Positions 1-9,310 are shown, counted from the stretch's first letter. The stretch: DNA of 47,048 bases from Pseudoalteromonas sp. BSi20652 (GCF_000239855.1 NZ_BADT01000156.1:1-47048), one strand, 5' to 3'. Translations and numbers: made by a program. The notes: a model not told the origin generated them from the sequence alone.

Positions 1-43
1 CCACCGTCCGCTTATGGCACTGAGCTGTCATTGATATTAACTA

Positions 44-1231
44 TCAACTCAGCTCTTTTATCGCTCTACTTATCCCATCTAAGCTCAGCGCATACATGCG
101 ATTGTTCATTAGCTCTTTTATAAAGCCAATTGATTGATAGTACGGCCAGTGTTCAACGGGTTGTGGGTTGAGCCAAGCGACTTTATCAAAGTGGTTGGTG
201 ACACGTGATAACCAGGCACTGCCAGGCTCTTCATTGTAGTGTTCTACCGAGCCGCCCGCATAAGCTATTTCGTAAGGTCCCATAGTGGCGTCACCCACAA
301 ATATTACTTTATAATCGCTGGTAAATTTATTAATCAGCGTCATGGTGTCAATCACGTTTGAATGGCGGCGCGCGTTGTCTTGCCAAACGTGCTCGTATAA
401 ACAGTTATGAAAGTAGTAAAACTCTAGGTGTTTAAATTCGCTGTGGGCGGCGCTAAATAGCTCTTCGCAAGTATGAATGTAGTCATCCATTGAGCCGCCA
501 ATATCAAACAACATGAGTACCTTTACGGCGTTGTGGCGCTCGGGTGCCATTTTTACATCAAGCATGCCGCCTTGCTTTGCGGTAGCGCGAATAGTCTCGT
601 TTAAATCTAGTGTGTCGCTTGCGCCAGTGCGGGCAAACTTACGTAACTTTTTAAGGGCGAGTTTAATTGTGCGCGAGCCAATTTCTCTGTCGGTGTCGAG
701 GTTTTTGTATTCTCGTTTATCCCACACTTTTACCGCTTGGCGGTTACGGTTGCCGTCTTGCCCTATACGCACGCCTTCTGGGTTATAGCCGTACGCACCA
801 AAAGGTGATGTACCGCCAGTGCCCACCCATTTATTGCCGCCTGCGTGTCGTTTTTGTTGTTCTTCTAAACGCTCTTTTAGGGTTTTCATAAGCTCGTCGA
901 GTCCGCCCATGGCTTTTAGTTGGGCTTTTTCTTCATCACTTAGGTTTTTTTCGAATTCTTTACGTAGCCAATCTTCAGGTAAGTTGTGCTGTTGCTTTAA
1001 ACTCTCGAGCAAATCAAGGTCAGCAATACCGCTAAAGTAGTCGCTAAAGGCTTTGTCGAAGCGATCAAAGTGCGTTTCGTCTTTTACCATTATGGTGCGT
1101 GCTAAATGGTAAAAAGCGTCTATGTCGGCAAATATAACGCCTTTTTTTAAGGCGTTAATTAAGTCGAGTAACTCGCGCAGGCTTACAGGTAGGCGGTATT
1201 CACGGAGTTTGAAGAAAAATGCAATCAACAT
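44..1231 (-). CDS. VWA-domain protein, CoxE-like
   Basis: A 395-residue cytoplasmic protein with no signal peptide or membrane segment. The N-terminus (LREYRLPVSLRELLDLI) is typical of the CoxE-like VWA family. A charged middle part (about 90-130) and a Gly-rich linker (about 130-150) lead into a von Willebrand A domain at about 235-390. Its MIDAS metal site is DIGGS at 243-247, a variant of DxSxS. Members of this family work with a MoxR AAA+ ATPase, which is the next gene upstream on the same strand (ends at 1497), so the pair probably forms one chaperone-like unit that remodels or inserts metal into an unknown client. The client is not visible here. The start codon lies 3 nt from the end of a repeat element, so the ribosome-binding region would be repeat-derived; no strong Shine-Dalgarno sequence is seen. 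Confidence 0.85.
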   Translation of the reverse strand: MLIAFFFKLREYRLPVSLRELLDLINALKKGVIFADIDAFYHLARTIMVKDETHFDRFDKAFSDYFSGIADLDLLESLKQQHNLPEDWLRKEFEKNLSDEEKAQLKAMGGLDELMKTLKERLEEQQKRHAGGNKWVGTGGTSPFGAYGYNPEGVRIGQDGNRNRQAVKVWDKREYKNLDTDREIGSRTIKLALKKLRKFARTGASDTLDLNETIRATAKQGGMLDVKMAPERHNAVKVLMLFDIGGSMDDYIHTCEELFSAAHSEFKHLEFYYFHNCLYEHVWQDNARRHSNVIDTMTLINKFTSDYKVIFVGDATMGPYEIAYAGGSVEHYNEEPGSAWLSRVTNHFDKVAWLNPQPVEHWPYYQSIGFIKELMNNRMYALSLDGISRAIKELS

Positions 1232-1234
1232 ATA

Positions 1235-1498
1235 AGGGCCTGTTTATCTTTCGAGGTTAAATTTGCAGCAGTGTGTTTGGTATTTAGGCAAGGCAGAGCC
1301 TATGTAGTGTGGTTATTCCCCATAAATAGGCGATAACACAGCATAAATACCAAACACGCGCTGCCTGAAGGTTCGTCCTAGGGACGATTAACTCTTTGTT
1401 GCTCGGCTTTTACTTAGCCCACTAGGTTACAAACCTCGCGCCACGATTAAATCGTCCCTAGTTAGAACAAATTTAATCCTGAAAGGTCAACAGGCCCT
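1235..1498 (+). repeat. Repeat family copy 1 (264 bp, terminal inverted repeats)
   Basis: The left end starts AGGGCCTGTTTATCTTT. The reverse complement of the right end starts AGGGCCTGTTGACCTTT, and both arms continue to AAATTTG, giving imperfect inverted repeats of about 31 bp. A second inverted repeat lies inside: GTGTTTGGTATTTA at 1273-1286 against its exact complement at 1344-1357. The core GGCAAGGCAGAGCC is shared with copies at 37659 and 41398. No open reading frame of note. It fills the whole gap between the moxR and VWA genes and supplies part of the moxR stop codon. It resembles a MITE or a structured intergenic repeat; no clear target duplication is seen. Confidence 0.8.
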
Positions 1499-2345
1499 AG
1501 CGACGGCTCATAAAGGCAAGCTTTTCGATTAGGCTGATGTCTTGCTCATTTTTAAGTAATGCGCCAAACATGGGCATTAAACCGCCTTTTTTAGCTTTAT
1601 CGTGCAGTGTTTTAGCGTCTATGTCTTCAGCCATTAAAAGCTTTAGCCAGTCGAGTAATTCGCTCGTGGATGGCTTCTTTTTAAGGCCGTTGGCTTCGCG
1701 CAAGTTAAAAAACACCTCAAGTGCTTGGCGTACTAAATCCTGTTTAACGTGAGGGTAGTGCACGTCAATAATTTGCTGCATTTCGTCGCTGCTAGGAAAA
1801 TCAATATAATGAAAAAAGCAGCGGCGTAAAAAGGCGTCCGGCAATTCTTTTTCGTTATTTGATGTGATGATCACTATAGGACGCTCTTTTGCGACAATGC
1901 GTTCGTTAGTCTCATAAACATGAAACTCCATTTTATCAAGCTCAAGTAGTAAGTCGTTTGGGAACTCGATGTCGGCTTTATCTATTTCATCAATTAAAAG
2001 CACTGGGCGCTTACCGTTAAGCTCTGCATGCGTAAATGCTTGCCACAGCTTACCTTTAACGATGTAGTTGCCAATATTGTGTACGCGCTCGTCACCTAGT
2101 TGGCTGTCGCGCAGGCGCGACACTGCATCGTATTCGTATAAACCTTGCTGCGCTTTAGTGGTCGATTTTATATGCCACTGAATAAGCGTGGTATCTAAGC
2201 TTTTAGCCAACTCCTCAGCCAGCATAGTTTTACCTGTGCCGGGTTCGCCTTTAATTAAGAGCGGTTTTTCGAGCATAATGGCAGCATTTACAGCTTGTTT
2301 AAGCGCGCTACTCGCTATGTAATTGTCAGTTGAATTAAATTGCAT
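1497..2345 (-). CDS. MoxR-family AAA+ ATPase
   Basis: A 282-residue ATPase. Walker A is GEPGTGKT at about 33-40, Walker B is VLLIDEID at about 115-122, and an arginine-finger region (DAFLRRCFFHY) lies near 170. The C-terminal helical lid contains the family pattern STSELLDWLKLL. MoxR proteins act as ATP-driven chaperones together with VWA-domain proteins, and one is encoded just downstream on the same strand. The protein is of usual length and intact. Its TAG stop (1497-1499) uses two bases of the adjoining repeat, so the C-terminus may have been reset by repeat insertion. The start ATG at 2345 gives the typical short N-terminus before the Walker A motif. Confidence 0.9.
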   Translation of the reverse strand: MQFNSTDNYIASSALKQAVNAAIMLEKPLLIKGEPGTGKTMLAEELAKSLDTTLIQWHIKSTTKAQQGLYEYDAVSRLRDSQLGDERVHNIGNYIVKGKLWQAFTHAELNGKRPVLLIDEIDKADIEFPNDLLLELDKMEFHVYETNERIVAKERPIVIITSNNEKELPDAFLRRCFFHYIDFPSSDEMQQIIDVHYPHVKQDLVRQALEVFFNLREANGLKKKPSTSELLDWLKLLMAEDIDAKTLHDKAKKGGLMPMFGALLKNEQDISLIEKLAFMSRR

Positions 2346-2398
2346 GGGTTAGCCTCTATCTGGTCAGAGCAGTGTTCAATGTATTCATGATGCCATAG

Positions 2399-2638
2399 TT
2401 ACTCTATTTCACCAATATAGGCAAAGCGCGGTATGGTGTTGCCGTCTTTTTCTATTGTTTCGTTAAACAGACTTAATGGGCGCGCCCAAATTCCAAATTC
2501 GCCATAAAGTGCTTGATAAATCACGAGCTGTTCCTCGGTTTCGCTATGGGTAGCAACATGAATAACTTTGTATTGCGGCCCTTTGTAGTGTTGGTATATG
2601 CCTGGTTTGAGGGAAAGTGGTTTTATTGCTGTAGTCAT
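2399..2638 (-). CDS. DUF1653 domain protein
   Basis: A 79-residue protein that is almost entirely a DUF1653 domain. The usual elements are present: PGIYQHYKGPQYKVI near the start, then a VIYQALYG segment and a WARPLSLFNE segment. This small cytoplasmic beta-rich family is widespread in bacteria and has no firmly established function. It lies 53 bp upstream of moxR on the same strand and may be co-transcribed with it. It is divergent from the DUF2947 gene at 2699, with a 60-bp gap that should hold promoters for both. Confidence 0.85.
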   Translation of the reverse strand: MTTAIKPLSLKPGIYQHYKGPQYKVIHVATHSETEEQLVIYQALYGEFGIWARPLSLFNETIEKDGNTIPRFAYIGEIE

Positions 2639-2698
2639 GTTTTGATCTCTTGTATAATTTGGCTTTGCACTTTTAATGTTAACTAATTTGCCAATACT

Positions 2699-3178
2699 AT
2701 GAACTATATTTCTTTAGATGATTACAAAAAGGCGTGGGTTTTTCGCCACAAAGATTTACCTGTATCTGATGAAGACGCAGCAAAAATAAAGCCTATGAGC
2801 GACGAGCGCGCAGCGGTACTTTGGACAACCATGGTAAGCCGTGAGTTTGATCATCCCGACTTTTTTGAAGACACCGACTGGTGTGGTCAAGAAAAAAGTT
2901 TTAGCCAAGAAGTAGATTGGCAAGATGCCTGGGAAAATGGCGATGAACAACCACCAGAAGCAATCTTAACTTTTTTAGATTGGGAAGCTAACACGACGGT
3001 TTATTTTTGTATGGCACGCGATAATATTATCGAAACGACGTTTGATGTATTTAAACGCAATTGGCAAAACTTTATGTTTTTAGCTGATGGCAGTTTATTG
3101 ATTGGTAAAAAGCGTAATACGGTTGTGCAATTTTTAGAATCAGGTAAAGCAAAATTAGGTGAAAAGCCAAACGCTTAA
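2699..3178 (+). CDS. DUF2947 family protein
   Basis: A 159-residue soluble, acidic protein that matches the DUF2947 family from its start (MNYISLDDYKKAWVFRHKDLP). The family is found mainly in marine gammaproteobacteria and has no known role. No signal peptide, membrane segment or catalytic motif can be picked out. The protein is rich in Trp, Asp and Glu and is of normal length. It stands alone, divergent from the DUF1653 gene. The family assignment rests on the characteristic N-terminus and overall length. Confidence 0.75.
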   Translation: MNYISLDDYKKAWVFRHKDLPVSDEDAAKIKPMSDERAAVLWTTMVSREFDHPDFFEDTDWCGQEKSFSQEVDWQDAWENGDEQPPEAILTFLDWEANTTVYFCMARDNIIETTFDVFKRNWQNFMFLADGSLLIGKKRNTVVQFLESGKAKLGEKPNA

Positions 3179-3253
3179 ATTAGTACGTTGCGCTTAAAAA
3201 ATATTCAATACTGTGTTATAAAACATTTATCTGAATATTTTTGAGTACAGCTA

Positions 3254-3889
3254 TTGGTCGCTAAAAATCAGTCACTTGGTGCTCAGCAGCAAGTTGAAAT
3301 TTGGCAAACTGATGCACAAAAAGTGTTGTATGCACAATTGTGCAATGCGTTTTATCAGCGTGAGGTTCAGCGATTAGTTGCAGAGCCTAATGCAGATAAA
3401 CTGCGCCGCCAGTTAAAAAGCCTACCTTATTATATTGAGCGAGCAGCAACGTTAGTTGCTAATGGTGACACGCCTTTTACGTTAGACTCGCAAAATGGTA
3501 CGTGGCTTGAAAAGCAAAAACCGACCCCACCCGATGTGAATGTTCACGCTAATGAACTTTTTTATCAAACGTATGCCAAAGTGGGGCTTATAGTACCCGT
3601 TATATTGCATGGCTACGATCAGGTGCGCCTTAGAATAGACAGTATCGATCAGTTAGGCGAAAATAAGCTGCATTGTAACGAGCTTGGTTGGTTTGATTTT
3701 TTAGGTAATGGGCTAGAGCAGCAAAACGCTCAGTTAATAAAGCCAAGTAAAGTGAGTTTAACCGCTGCATGTTGTGGGCATCAATGGCAATTTTCGAAGC
3801 GTTGCATGCCACGGATTTTATCACTACGCGAAATGCTTTTAGCGGGTAGTATTAATTGGCGCAATTTAAAGCGTCCCTTAGCGTATTAA
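3254..3889 (+). CDS. Conserved hypothetical protein upstream of ftsB
   Basis: A 211-residue protein that I do not recognise. The only start after the in-frame stop at 3242 that keeps the full N-terminus is TTG at 3254, so translation probably begins at a rare start codon. No good Shine-Dalgarno sequence precedes it. The protein is soluble with no signal peptide or membrane helix. Features that can be seen are a basic helical N-terminal third (about 10-75), a central beta-rich part, a CCGH sequence near 172 and a basic C-terminus (RNLKRPLAY). It ends 37 bp before ftsB on the same strand and could share a transcript with the ftsB-ispD run, but no function follows from that. Confidence 0.65.
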   Translation: MVAKNQSLGAQQQVEIWQTDAQKVLYAQLCNAFYQREVQRLVAEPNADKLRRQLKSLPYYIERAATLVANGDTPFTLDSQNGTWLEKQKPTPPDVNVHANELFYQTYAKVGLIVPVILHGYDQVRLRIDSIDQLGENKLHCNELGWFDFLGNGLEQQNAQLIKPSKVSLTAACCGHQWQFSKRCMPRILSLREMLLAGSINWRNLKRPLAY

Positions 3890-3926
3890 AGCTAGGGTAT
3901 TTGGAATTTAAAATAAGGAGTGTTAA

Positions 3927-4214
3927 ATGCGTATTTTTCAAGTTGGCTTACTGTGCTTAGCACTGTTTGTACAATACAGGTTATGGTTTGGTCATAATGG
4001 TTTACAAGATTACACACGGCTAAAAGGTGCTGTAACATCGCATCATCAAACCAACGAAAAGCTCATTAAACGTAATAAAGTACTTAAAGCAGATATTGAA
4101 GACTTAAAGCTTGGCCAAGAAGGCATTGAAGAGCGTGCACGCAACGAATTGGGAATGATTAAACCGGACGAAACATTTATTCGTGTTTTACCGGGCAAAC
4201 AATATGACAAATAA
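3927..4214 (+). CDS. ftsB: Cell division protein FtsB
   Basis: A 95-residue single-pass inner-membrane protein of the divisome. It normally forms the FtsQ-FtsL-FtsB complex that licenses septal peptidoglycan synthesis. The N-terminus is a short cytoplasmic start plus a membrane helix (about 3-20, VGLLCLALFVQYRLWFG), followed by a periplasmic coiled coil (about 30-65) and the conserved tail EERARNELGMIKPDE. AAGGAG precedes the ATG. Its end overlaps the ispD start by 11 bp, the standard gammaproteobacterial arrangement. Confidence 0.93.
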   Translation: MRIFQVGLLCLALFVQYRLWFGHNGLQDYTRLKGAVTSHHQTNEKLIKRNKVLKADIEDLKLGQEGIEERARNELGMIKPDETFIRVLPGKQYDK

Positions 4215-4905
4215 ACAGACTATTGCAGCAATTGTACCTGCTGCGGGTGTTGGCAGTAGAATGCAGCACAATGCGCCTAAGCAATATATACAATTAGCCG
4301 GTAAAACCATTTTAGAACACACCTTAGCTAAACTTTCTCAATTACCTCAATTACGCACTATTGTTGTTGCCCTTAGCGACAGCGACCCCTATTTTGACGA
4401 ACTCCCAATACTTGATAAGCGCATTGTTCGCGCAAGTGGCGGAAAAGAGCGAGCCGACTCGGTGCTCAATAGCTTACTTTTTTTAGCGCCCAGCCCACCA
4501 ACATGGGTGTTGGTGCACGATGCTGCCCGTCCGTTAGTTAATATTACAGATATAGAACGTTTAATTAATGAATGCATAAGCGCTGATGAAGGTGGTATTT
4601 TAGCGAGTAAAGTAAAAGACACCATAAAACGCGGCCACACTCATGCCCTACAAACGGTGCCACGAGACGATTTATGGCAAGCACTTACCCCGCAGTTTTT
4701 TAAATATGACGAGCTTAAAAATGCACTTCAAAACGCAACAGCAAGCGGGGCTACTATTACCGATGAAGCCAGTGCAATTGAGTGGGCGGGCAAACCGGTA
4801 AAGCTTGTAGCAGGTCGCAGCGATAATATTAAAATAACCACGCCAGAGGATTTAGACCTGGCTGGGTTTTTACTACACAAACAACAAAACGAGAGTGCAT
4901 TATGA
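4204..4905 (+). CDS. ispD: 2-C-methyl-D-erythritol 4-phosphate cytidylyltransferase
   Basis: A 233-residue cytoplasmic enzyme of the MEP isoprenoid pathway. It joins MEP and CTP to give CDP-methylerythritol. The nucleotide-binding loop PAAGVGSRM is at 12-20, followed by PKQY, the VHDAARPLV motif near 100 and the C-terminal KITTPEDL. The start chosen is ATG 4204; an in-frame codon at 4183 is further upstream inside ftsB and would add residues foreign to the family. The gene overlaps ftsB by 11 bp, and its stop overlaps the ispF start in an ATGA junction, so it is translationally coupled on both sides. Confidence 0.95.
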   Translation: MTNKQTIAAIVPAAGVGSRMQHNAPKQYIQLAGKTILEHTLAKLSQLPQLRTIVVALSDSDPYFDELPILDKRIVRASGGKERADSVLNSLLFLAPSPPTWVLVHDAARPLVNITDIERLINECISADEGGILASKVKDTIKRGHTHALQTVPRDDLWQALTPQFFKYDELKNALQNATASGATITDEASAIEWAGKPVKLVAGRSDNIKITTPEDLDLAGFLLHKQQNESAL

Positions 4906-5399
4906 TACGAATTGGCCATGGTTTTGACGTACATAAATTTGGCGGCGAAGGCCCGTTGACTATTTGTGGTGAAAAAGTTGATTACCCACAGGGCTTTTTA
5001 GCGCACTCAGATGGTGATGTTGCTATTCATGCATTATGCGATGCTATTTTAGGCTCACTTGCAATGGGTGATATTGGTAAGCACTTTCCAGATACGGCAA
5101 GCGAGTATGAAAATATCGACAGCCGTATTTTACTTCGCCATGTGGTGGGCTTAGCTAAAGAGCAAGGTTATGTACTTGGTAATGGCGATGTGACTATTGT
5201 TGCTCAGGCACCAAAAATGCTGCCACATATTCAAGCTATGCGCGCTAATTTAGCCAGCGATTTAAATTGCGATCTTAGCCAAATTAACGTTAAAGCCACT
5301 ACTACCGAAAAGCTAGGCTTTGAAGGGCGCAGGGAAGGTATTTCGAGCCATGCGGTAGTTATTATGAGTAAAGAGTTTGCGAGTACAAAAAACGCATGA
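4902..5399 (+). CDS. ispF: 2-C-methyl-D-erythritol 2,4-cyclodiphosphate synthase
   Basis: A 165-residue protein that follows IspD by two steps in the MEP pathway, cyclising CDP-ME 2-phosphate with loss of CMP. The metal ligands in GHGFDVH (Asp9, His11) and the AHSDGDV motif near 35-41 are present, as are the C-terminal [13 protein letters not shown] residues. The family works as a trimer with zinc. It has ATGA overlaps with ispD upstream and truD downstream. Length is normal for the family and no damage is seen. Confidence 0.96.
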   Translation: MIRIGHGFDVHKFGGEGPLTICGEKVDYPQGFLAHSDGDVAIHALCDAILGSLAMGDIGKHFPDTASEYENIDSRILLRHVVGLAKEQGYVLGNGDVTIVAQAPKMLPHIQAMRANLASDLNCDLSQINVKATTTEKLGFEGRREGISSHAVVIMSKEFASTKNA

Positions 5400-6448
5400 G
5401 CGATTTAAATTATTTATACGGTGCGCCGCTTTCTAAAGCTGACTTTAAAACCACTGCTGAAGACTTTATGGTTGATGAAGACTTAGGTATAGAATTTACC
5501 GGTAGTGGCGAACACGTGTGTTTGCAGGTGGTTAAAAAAGGCGAAAATACGCAATACGTTGCAAAGCTAATTGCACAGCGTGCGGGTGTTTCACCGCGAG
5601 ACGTAAGTTACGCCGGCATGAAAGATCGCCACGGAGTGTGCTCACAGTGGTTTAGTGTAAAAGTACCGATTAAAAAGCCTATCGATTTTAGCGATTTAAA
5701 TAGCGAGAGTATTTTTATTGTGTCGCAACAGCGCCACGACCGTAAATTACGCACGGGCTGCCACAAAGGTAATAGATTTACTATTACGCTTCGTAATGTA
5801 ACCAAGCCCCTTGATATTTTATGCCGTATTAATGCTGTACGCGCAGGTGTGCCTAATTATTTTGGTGAACAACGCTTTGGACATGGCGGTCATAACTTAG
5901 TAATGGCTGAAAAAATGTTTGCTGGGGAGCGCATTCGCGATAAAAAACTACGCGGCATTATTATTTCAGCAGCGCGCTCTCATGTGTTTAATCAAATAGT
6001 AAATTTACGTGTTAAAGAGCATGGTTTAGCTAAAACAATGCACCGTGAAGTATTTATGCTCAGCGGCAGTAATGCATTTTTTGAAGATGCAATTAACGAT
6101 GAAAACATTGAGCGATTAGCCACTGGCGATATTATGATGTCGGCACCTATGGTGGGTAAAAGCGAAAAAGGTTTAACCGAACAAGAAAAAATATGGCTAG
6201 AACCTTTCCAAACATGGTGTGATGGTTTAGGTGAGCTAGGCCTTAAAAATGAGCGCAGAATGCTGCGTTTAATTCCGCAAAACTTAACGGTTGAGACCTT
6301 AGATGAAACCAGTTTAAAACTGAGTTTTGGTTTGCCAAAAGGGTGTTTTGCAACCGCATTATTACGTGAGCTGGTGGATTACACTGATGCTAGCCCTCGA
6401 GAGCGCAAAGAAAAGGATAATGACATAAATGAAGATACTGTTAAGTAA
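5396..6448 (+). CDS. truD: tRNA pseudouridine(13) synthase TruD
   Basis: A 350-residue enzyme that isomerises U13 in tRNA-Glu. The catalytic aspartate lies in the GMKDRHG motif (Asp about 77). Further family segments are [24 protein letters not shown] and the C-terminal [14 protein letters not shown]. The TruD insertion domain lies between about 150 and 310. The length is close to the E. coli protein. The gene starts in an ATGA overlap with ispF and its end overlaps surE by 20 bp, so it belongs to the same translationally coupled run. Confidence 0.95.
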   Translation: MSDLNYLYGAPLSKADFKTTAEDFMVDEDLGIEFTGSGEHVCLQVVKKGENTQYVAKLIAQRAGVSPRDVSYAGMKDRHGVCSQWFSVKVPIKKPIDFSDLNSESIFIVSQQRHDRKLRTGCHKGNRFTITLRNVTKPLDILCRINAVRAGVPNYFGEQRFGHGGHNLVMAEKMFAGERIRDKKLRGIIISAARSHVFNQIVNLRVKEHGLAKTMHREVFMLSGSNAFFEDAINDENIERLATGDIMMSAPMVGKSEKGLTEQEKIWLEPFQTWCDGLGELGLKNERRMLRLIPQNLTVETLDETSLKLSFGLPKGCFATALLRELVDYTDASPRERKEKDNDINEDTVK

Positions 6449-7193
6449 CGATGATGGCGTAAATGCTAAAGGTATTGCGGTTTTATATCAGGCGCTTATA
6501 CAAATCGCAGAGGTAACCCTTGTAGCACCTGATCGCAACTGTAGTGGCGCGAGTAATTCTTTAACACTAATGAACCCGCTACGAGCGACTACACTCGAAA
6601 ATGGTTTTATGTCGGTTAATGGCACACCTACTGATTGCGTGCATTTAGGTGTAAATCAGTTAACTGATGAAAAACCAGACCTTGTTGTTGCTGGTATTAA
6701 CCATGGTGCCAATTTAGGCGACGATACGCTTTATTCTGGCACCGTTGCCGCTGCGACTGAAGGACGCCATTTAGGCTTACCTGCAATTGCAGTATCGCTT
6801 TGCTCACATAACGGCGAGCATTTTGAAACAGCCGCTGCTGTTACCGTAAATATTATTAAAGGTTTGGCGTCGCATCCGCTTCCAAAAGATCAAATAATAA
6901 ATATAAATGTGCCTGATATTCCATTAAGTGAATTAAAAGGGGTGCAAGTAACACGTTTAGGTGCTCGTCATAAAGCCGAAACTATGACTAAACAAACCGA
7001 TCCCTGGGGCCGTGATATTTATTGGTACGGATCGCTTGGCACCGAAAGCGATGCTGGTGAAGGCACTGACTTTTACGCAATCAATAATGGCTATGCCTCA
7101 GTTACGCCATTAAGTGTTGATATGACAGCTAAAGATAGCCTAAAAGCAGTAGGAGAGTGGTTAGCCGATTTGGAGATTAATCGTGCTCGCTAA
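6429..7193 (+). CDS. surE: 5'/3'-nucleotidase SurE
   Basis: A 254-residue phosphatase acting on nucleoside monophosphates, usually linked to stationary-phase survival. The N-terminal [11 protein letters not shown] carries the two metal-binding aspartates (8 and 9). [10 protein letters not shown] and [18 protein letters not shown] supply the rest of the active site. It overlaps truD by 20 bp at the start and pcm by 11 bp at the end. The surE-pcm-nlpD-rpoS order is conserved in gammaproteobacteria and groups protein repair and stationary-phase functions. Confidence 0.95.
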   Translation: MKILLSNDDGVNAKGIAVLYQALIQIAEVTLVAPDRNCSGASNSLTLMNPLRATTLENGFMSVNGTPTDCVHLGVNQLTDEKPDLVVAGINHGANLGDDTLYSGTVAAATEGRHLGLPAIAVSLCSHNGEHFETAAAVTVNIIKGLASHPLPKDQIININVPDIPLSELKGVQVTRLGARHKAETMTKQTDPWGRDIYWYGSLGTESDAGEGTDFYAINNGYASVTPLSVDMTAKDSLKAVGEWLADLEINRAR

Positions 7194-7821
7194 TTATACC
7201 CGCAGTGCTAAAGCGCTATCTGACTTACTAAAGCGTGAAGGTGTTGAAGATACGCAAGTACTTAGTGCTATAGCTGATATTCCGCGCCATATTTTTATAG
7301 ATGATGTGCTAAAACATAAAGCTTATGAAAATACAGCGCTACCTATTGGGCAAGGGCAAACAATTTCTCAGCCTTATATAGTAGCGCGCATGACAGAGCT
7401 ACTTCGCTTAGCTGGTGTGTGCAATAAAGTACTGGAAATTGGTACTGGCTCTGGATATCAAACTGCAATATTAGCCAAAACGTTTACAAAGGTTTATTCG
7501 GTAGAGCGTATTAAAACACTTCAGTGGCAGGCAAAAAGACGTTTGCAGCAACTCGATTTATATAATGTAACCATGAAGCATGGTGATGGTTGGCAAGGCT
7601 GGCAATCACAAGCGCCGTTTGATGGTATTATAGTGACTGCTGCGGCCTCTAAAGTTCCGCAAGATTTACTTGCTCAGTTAGCCGATGGAGGCGTGTTATT
7701 AGCGCCCATTGGTGAGAGTAATCAAAAATTAGTAATGGTTATCCGCGAAGGCGATAATTATAAAGAGCATATTATTGCTCCCGTTAGATTTGTGCCGTTA
7801 ATACCTGGCGATATTGAATAG
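7183..7821 (+). CDS. pcm: Protein-L-isoaspartate O-methyltransferase
   Basis: A 212-residue SAM-dependent enzyme that repairs isoaspartyl residues in aged proteins. The SAM-binding motif [16 protein letters not shown] sits near 83-98, preceded by the substrate segment [18 protein letters not shown] and followed by HGDGWQGW. The start is GTG at 7183, preceded by GGAG at a good distance and lying inside the end of surE. Length and motifs match the family. Confidence 0.95.
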   Translation: MLANYTRSAKALSDLLKREGVEDTQVLSAIADIPRHIFIDDVLKHKAYENTALPIGQGQTISQPYIVARMTELLRLAGVCNKVLEIGTGSGYQTAILAKTFTKVYSVERIKTLQWQAKRRLQQLDLYNVTMKHGDGWQGWQSQAPFDGIIVTAAASKVPQDLLAQLADGGVLLAPIGESNQKLVMVIREGDNYKEHIIAPVRFVPLIPGDIE

Positions 7822-7830
7822 GAATTCATT

Positions 7831-8409
7831 TTGAAGTTGTTTACTAAGTTATACGATATGGCCCTAGTGTGGGCAAAGCACCGTCATGCAGAGCGTTATT
7901 TAGCGGCAATGAGTTTTGCCGAATCCGTTTTTTTTCCAATACCACCTGATGTAATGCTTGCGCCAATGTCGCTTGCCCAACCCAAAAAAGCATGGCGTTT
8001 TGCAAGCTTTGCCACAGTTGCTTCTGTTGTTGGTGGAGTAGTTGGTTACTTACTCGGCTTTTGGTTATTTGAACCCGTTGTTGAACCACTTATTGCACAA
8101 ATGCACTGGCAAGAAAAGTTTGATATCGCATTAAATTGGTTTAAAAATTACGGTGTTTGGGTTGTGTTTTTAGCTGGTTTTTCGCCTATACCATATAAAG
8201 TATTTACCATTGGCGCAGGTGTTTTACAAATGGCATTTTTGCCATTTTTACTCGCATCGGCGATTGGGCGTGGTGCGCGATTCTTTTTAGTTTCAGCTTT
8301 AATGAAGTGGGGTGGAGTAAATATGGAGAAAAAATTACGTCAATATATTGAAATACTTGGTTGGGGATTAGTGGTGTTAATTGCGGTTGCATATATTTTA
8401 TTACGCTAA
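7831..8409 (+). CDS. YqaA family inner-membrane protein
   Basis: A 192-residue membrane protein of the YqaA branch of the DedA/VTT superfamily. The family core FAESVFFPIPPDVMLAPM is at about 29-46, and FSPIPYKVFTIGAGV near 117-131 is the matching second half. About four hydrophobic segments are visible, including one at the extreme C-terminus. VTT proteins are linked to lipid movement between membrane leaflets; the role of YqaA itself is not established. The start is TTG at 7831 behind AGGAATTCATT. Its position between pcm and nlpD is common in marine gammaproteobacteria. Confidence 0.88.
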   Translation: MKLFTKLYDMALVWAKHRHAERYLAAMSFAESVFFPIPPDVMLAPMSLAQPKKAWRFASFATVASVVGGVVGYLLGFWLFEPVVEPLIAQMHWQEKFDIALNWFKNYGVWVVFLAGFSPIPYKVFTIGAGVLQMAFLPFLLASAIGRGARFFLVSALMKWGGVNMEKKLRQYIEILGWGLVVLIAVAYILLR

Positions 8410-8450
8410 GCATTAAAACTATTAATTTTTTAATTTAGGAGCAAAATACA

Positions 8451-9275
8451 ATGAATAAGCAGTTTTTACTGTATGTAACTATATTTATTAGTGTTTTGCT
8501 TTTTGGTTGCACCTCTCGACACATTCCAGCCCCTGTTAGCAGTTTAAATAATAATGTTAATGATTTGAGTAATACTATTAACATAAATGGTGATGACTAC
8601 AAGGTTCAAAAGGGTGACACGCTCTACTCTATAGCCTTTAGTGCCGGGCAGGATTTTAGATCACTTGCAAAAAACAATTTAATTCCATCGCCTTATATTA
8701 TTTTCCCCGGGCAAAGTATCTCTTTGCTACCTCCGCCTAAAAAAATAAAAAGTGATGAAAAATATACGAATTCGAGTAAAAAGTCTAGAAAAAATACACA
8801 AAAAAATAACATAATATTAAAAAAAGAGCTTGATCCCCCAAAACAACGAGAGTATGTTCAGAAACAAGCCAGTAACAAAGTTAGTAAAAATGAGCAATTG
8901 TCGAGCAGCAAAGTGCAGTGGTTTTGGCCAGCAAAGGGTAAAATTACCAAACGCTTTTCTAATAAGGAAAACGGGTACAAGGGCTTGCAAATTACTAATA
9001 AAAAAGGGGCTACAGTCTTAGCCGCTGCACAAGGAACGGTGGTGTATGCGGGTAATGCGCTTAGAGGTTATGGTAGTTTAATCATATTGAAACATAATGA
9101 TGATTATCTAAGTGCTTATGCACATAACTCGAAATTACTTGTTAAAGAAAAGCAGAAAGTTAAGGCAGGGCAAAAAATAGCAGAAATTGGTAATTCAGAA
9201 TCTCCGGTCACCGCGCTTCGCTTTGAAATTCGTTACCGTGGGCAAGCTGTCAATCCTGCTAGATACCTCCCTTAA
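8451..9275 (+). CDS. nlpD: NlpD-like lipoprotein, LysM plus degenerate M23 domain
   Basis: A 274-residue lipoprotein with a signal peptide ending in the lipobox LLFGC (Cys20). A LysM peptidoglycan-binding domain lies at about 52-97 (YKVQKGDTLYSIAFSAG), followed by a Lys/Asn-rich linker and a LytM/M23 domain at about 160-274. The zinc ligands of active M23 enzymes are missing: the GxHxGxD position reads YKGLQIT and the HxH position reads LRFEIR. This fits the known role of NlpD as a non-enzymatic activator of the cell-separation amidase AmiC. AGGAGC precedes the ATG. rpoS follows 35 bp later; in relatives a major rpoS promoter lies inside nlpD, but I could not pinpoint one here. Confidence 0.93.
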   Translation: MNKQFLLYVTIFISVLLFGCTSRHIPAPVSSLNNNVNDLSNTININGDDYKVQKGDTLYSIAFSAGQDFRSLAKNNLIPSPYIIFPGQSISLLPPPKKIKSDEKYTNSSKKSRKNTQKNNIILKKELDPPKQREYVQKQASNKVSKNEQLSSSKVQWFWPAKGKITKRFSNKENGYKGLQITNKKGATVLAAAQGTVVYAGNALRGYGSLIILKHNDDYLSAYAHNSKLLVKEKQKVKAGQKIAEIGNSESPVTALRFEIRYRGQAVNPARYLP

Positions 9276-9310
9276 CTTTTAGGTATTGATAATTGCTCGG
9301 GAGAAGTCTT

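Noticed and set aside
1-58. Short inverted repeat (TTGATA/TATCAA with outer CTGAG/CTCAG arms) at the left edge
   Set aside because: It overlaps the end of the VWA coding region, has no T-run for termination on the minus strand, and the window edge prevents judging its context.
513-1040. Overlapping plus-strand open frames of 73-91 codons opposite the VWA gene
   Set aside because: They lie antisense to a well-supported gene, have no family signature or ribosome-binding site, and are shadows of its codon pattern.
8927-9275. NlpD M23 domain as an active peptidase
   Set aside because: The residues that bind zinc in active M23 enzymes are replaced, as in amidase activators.
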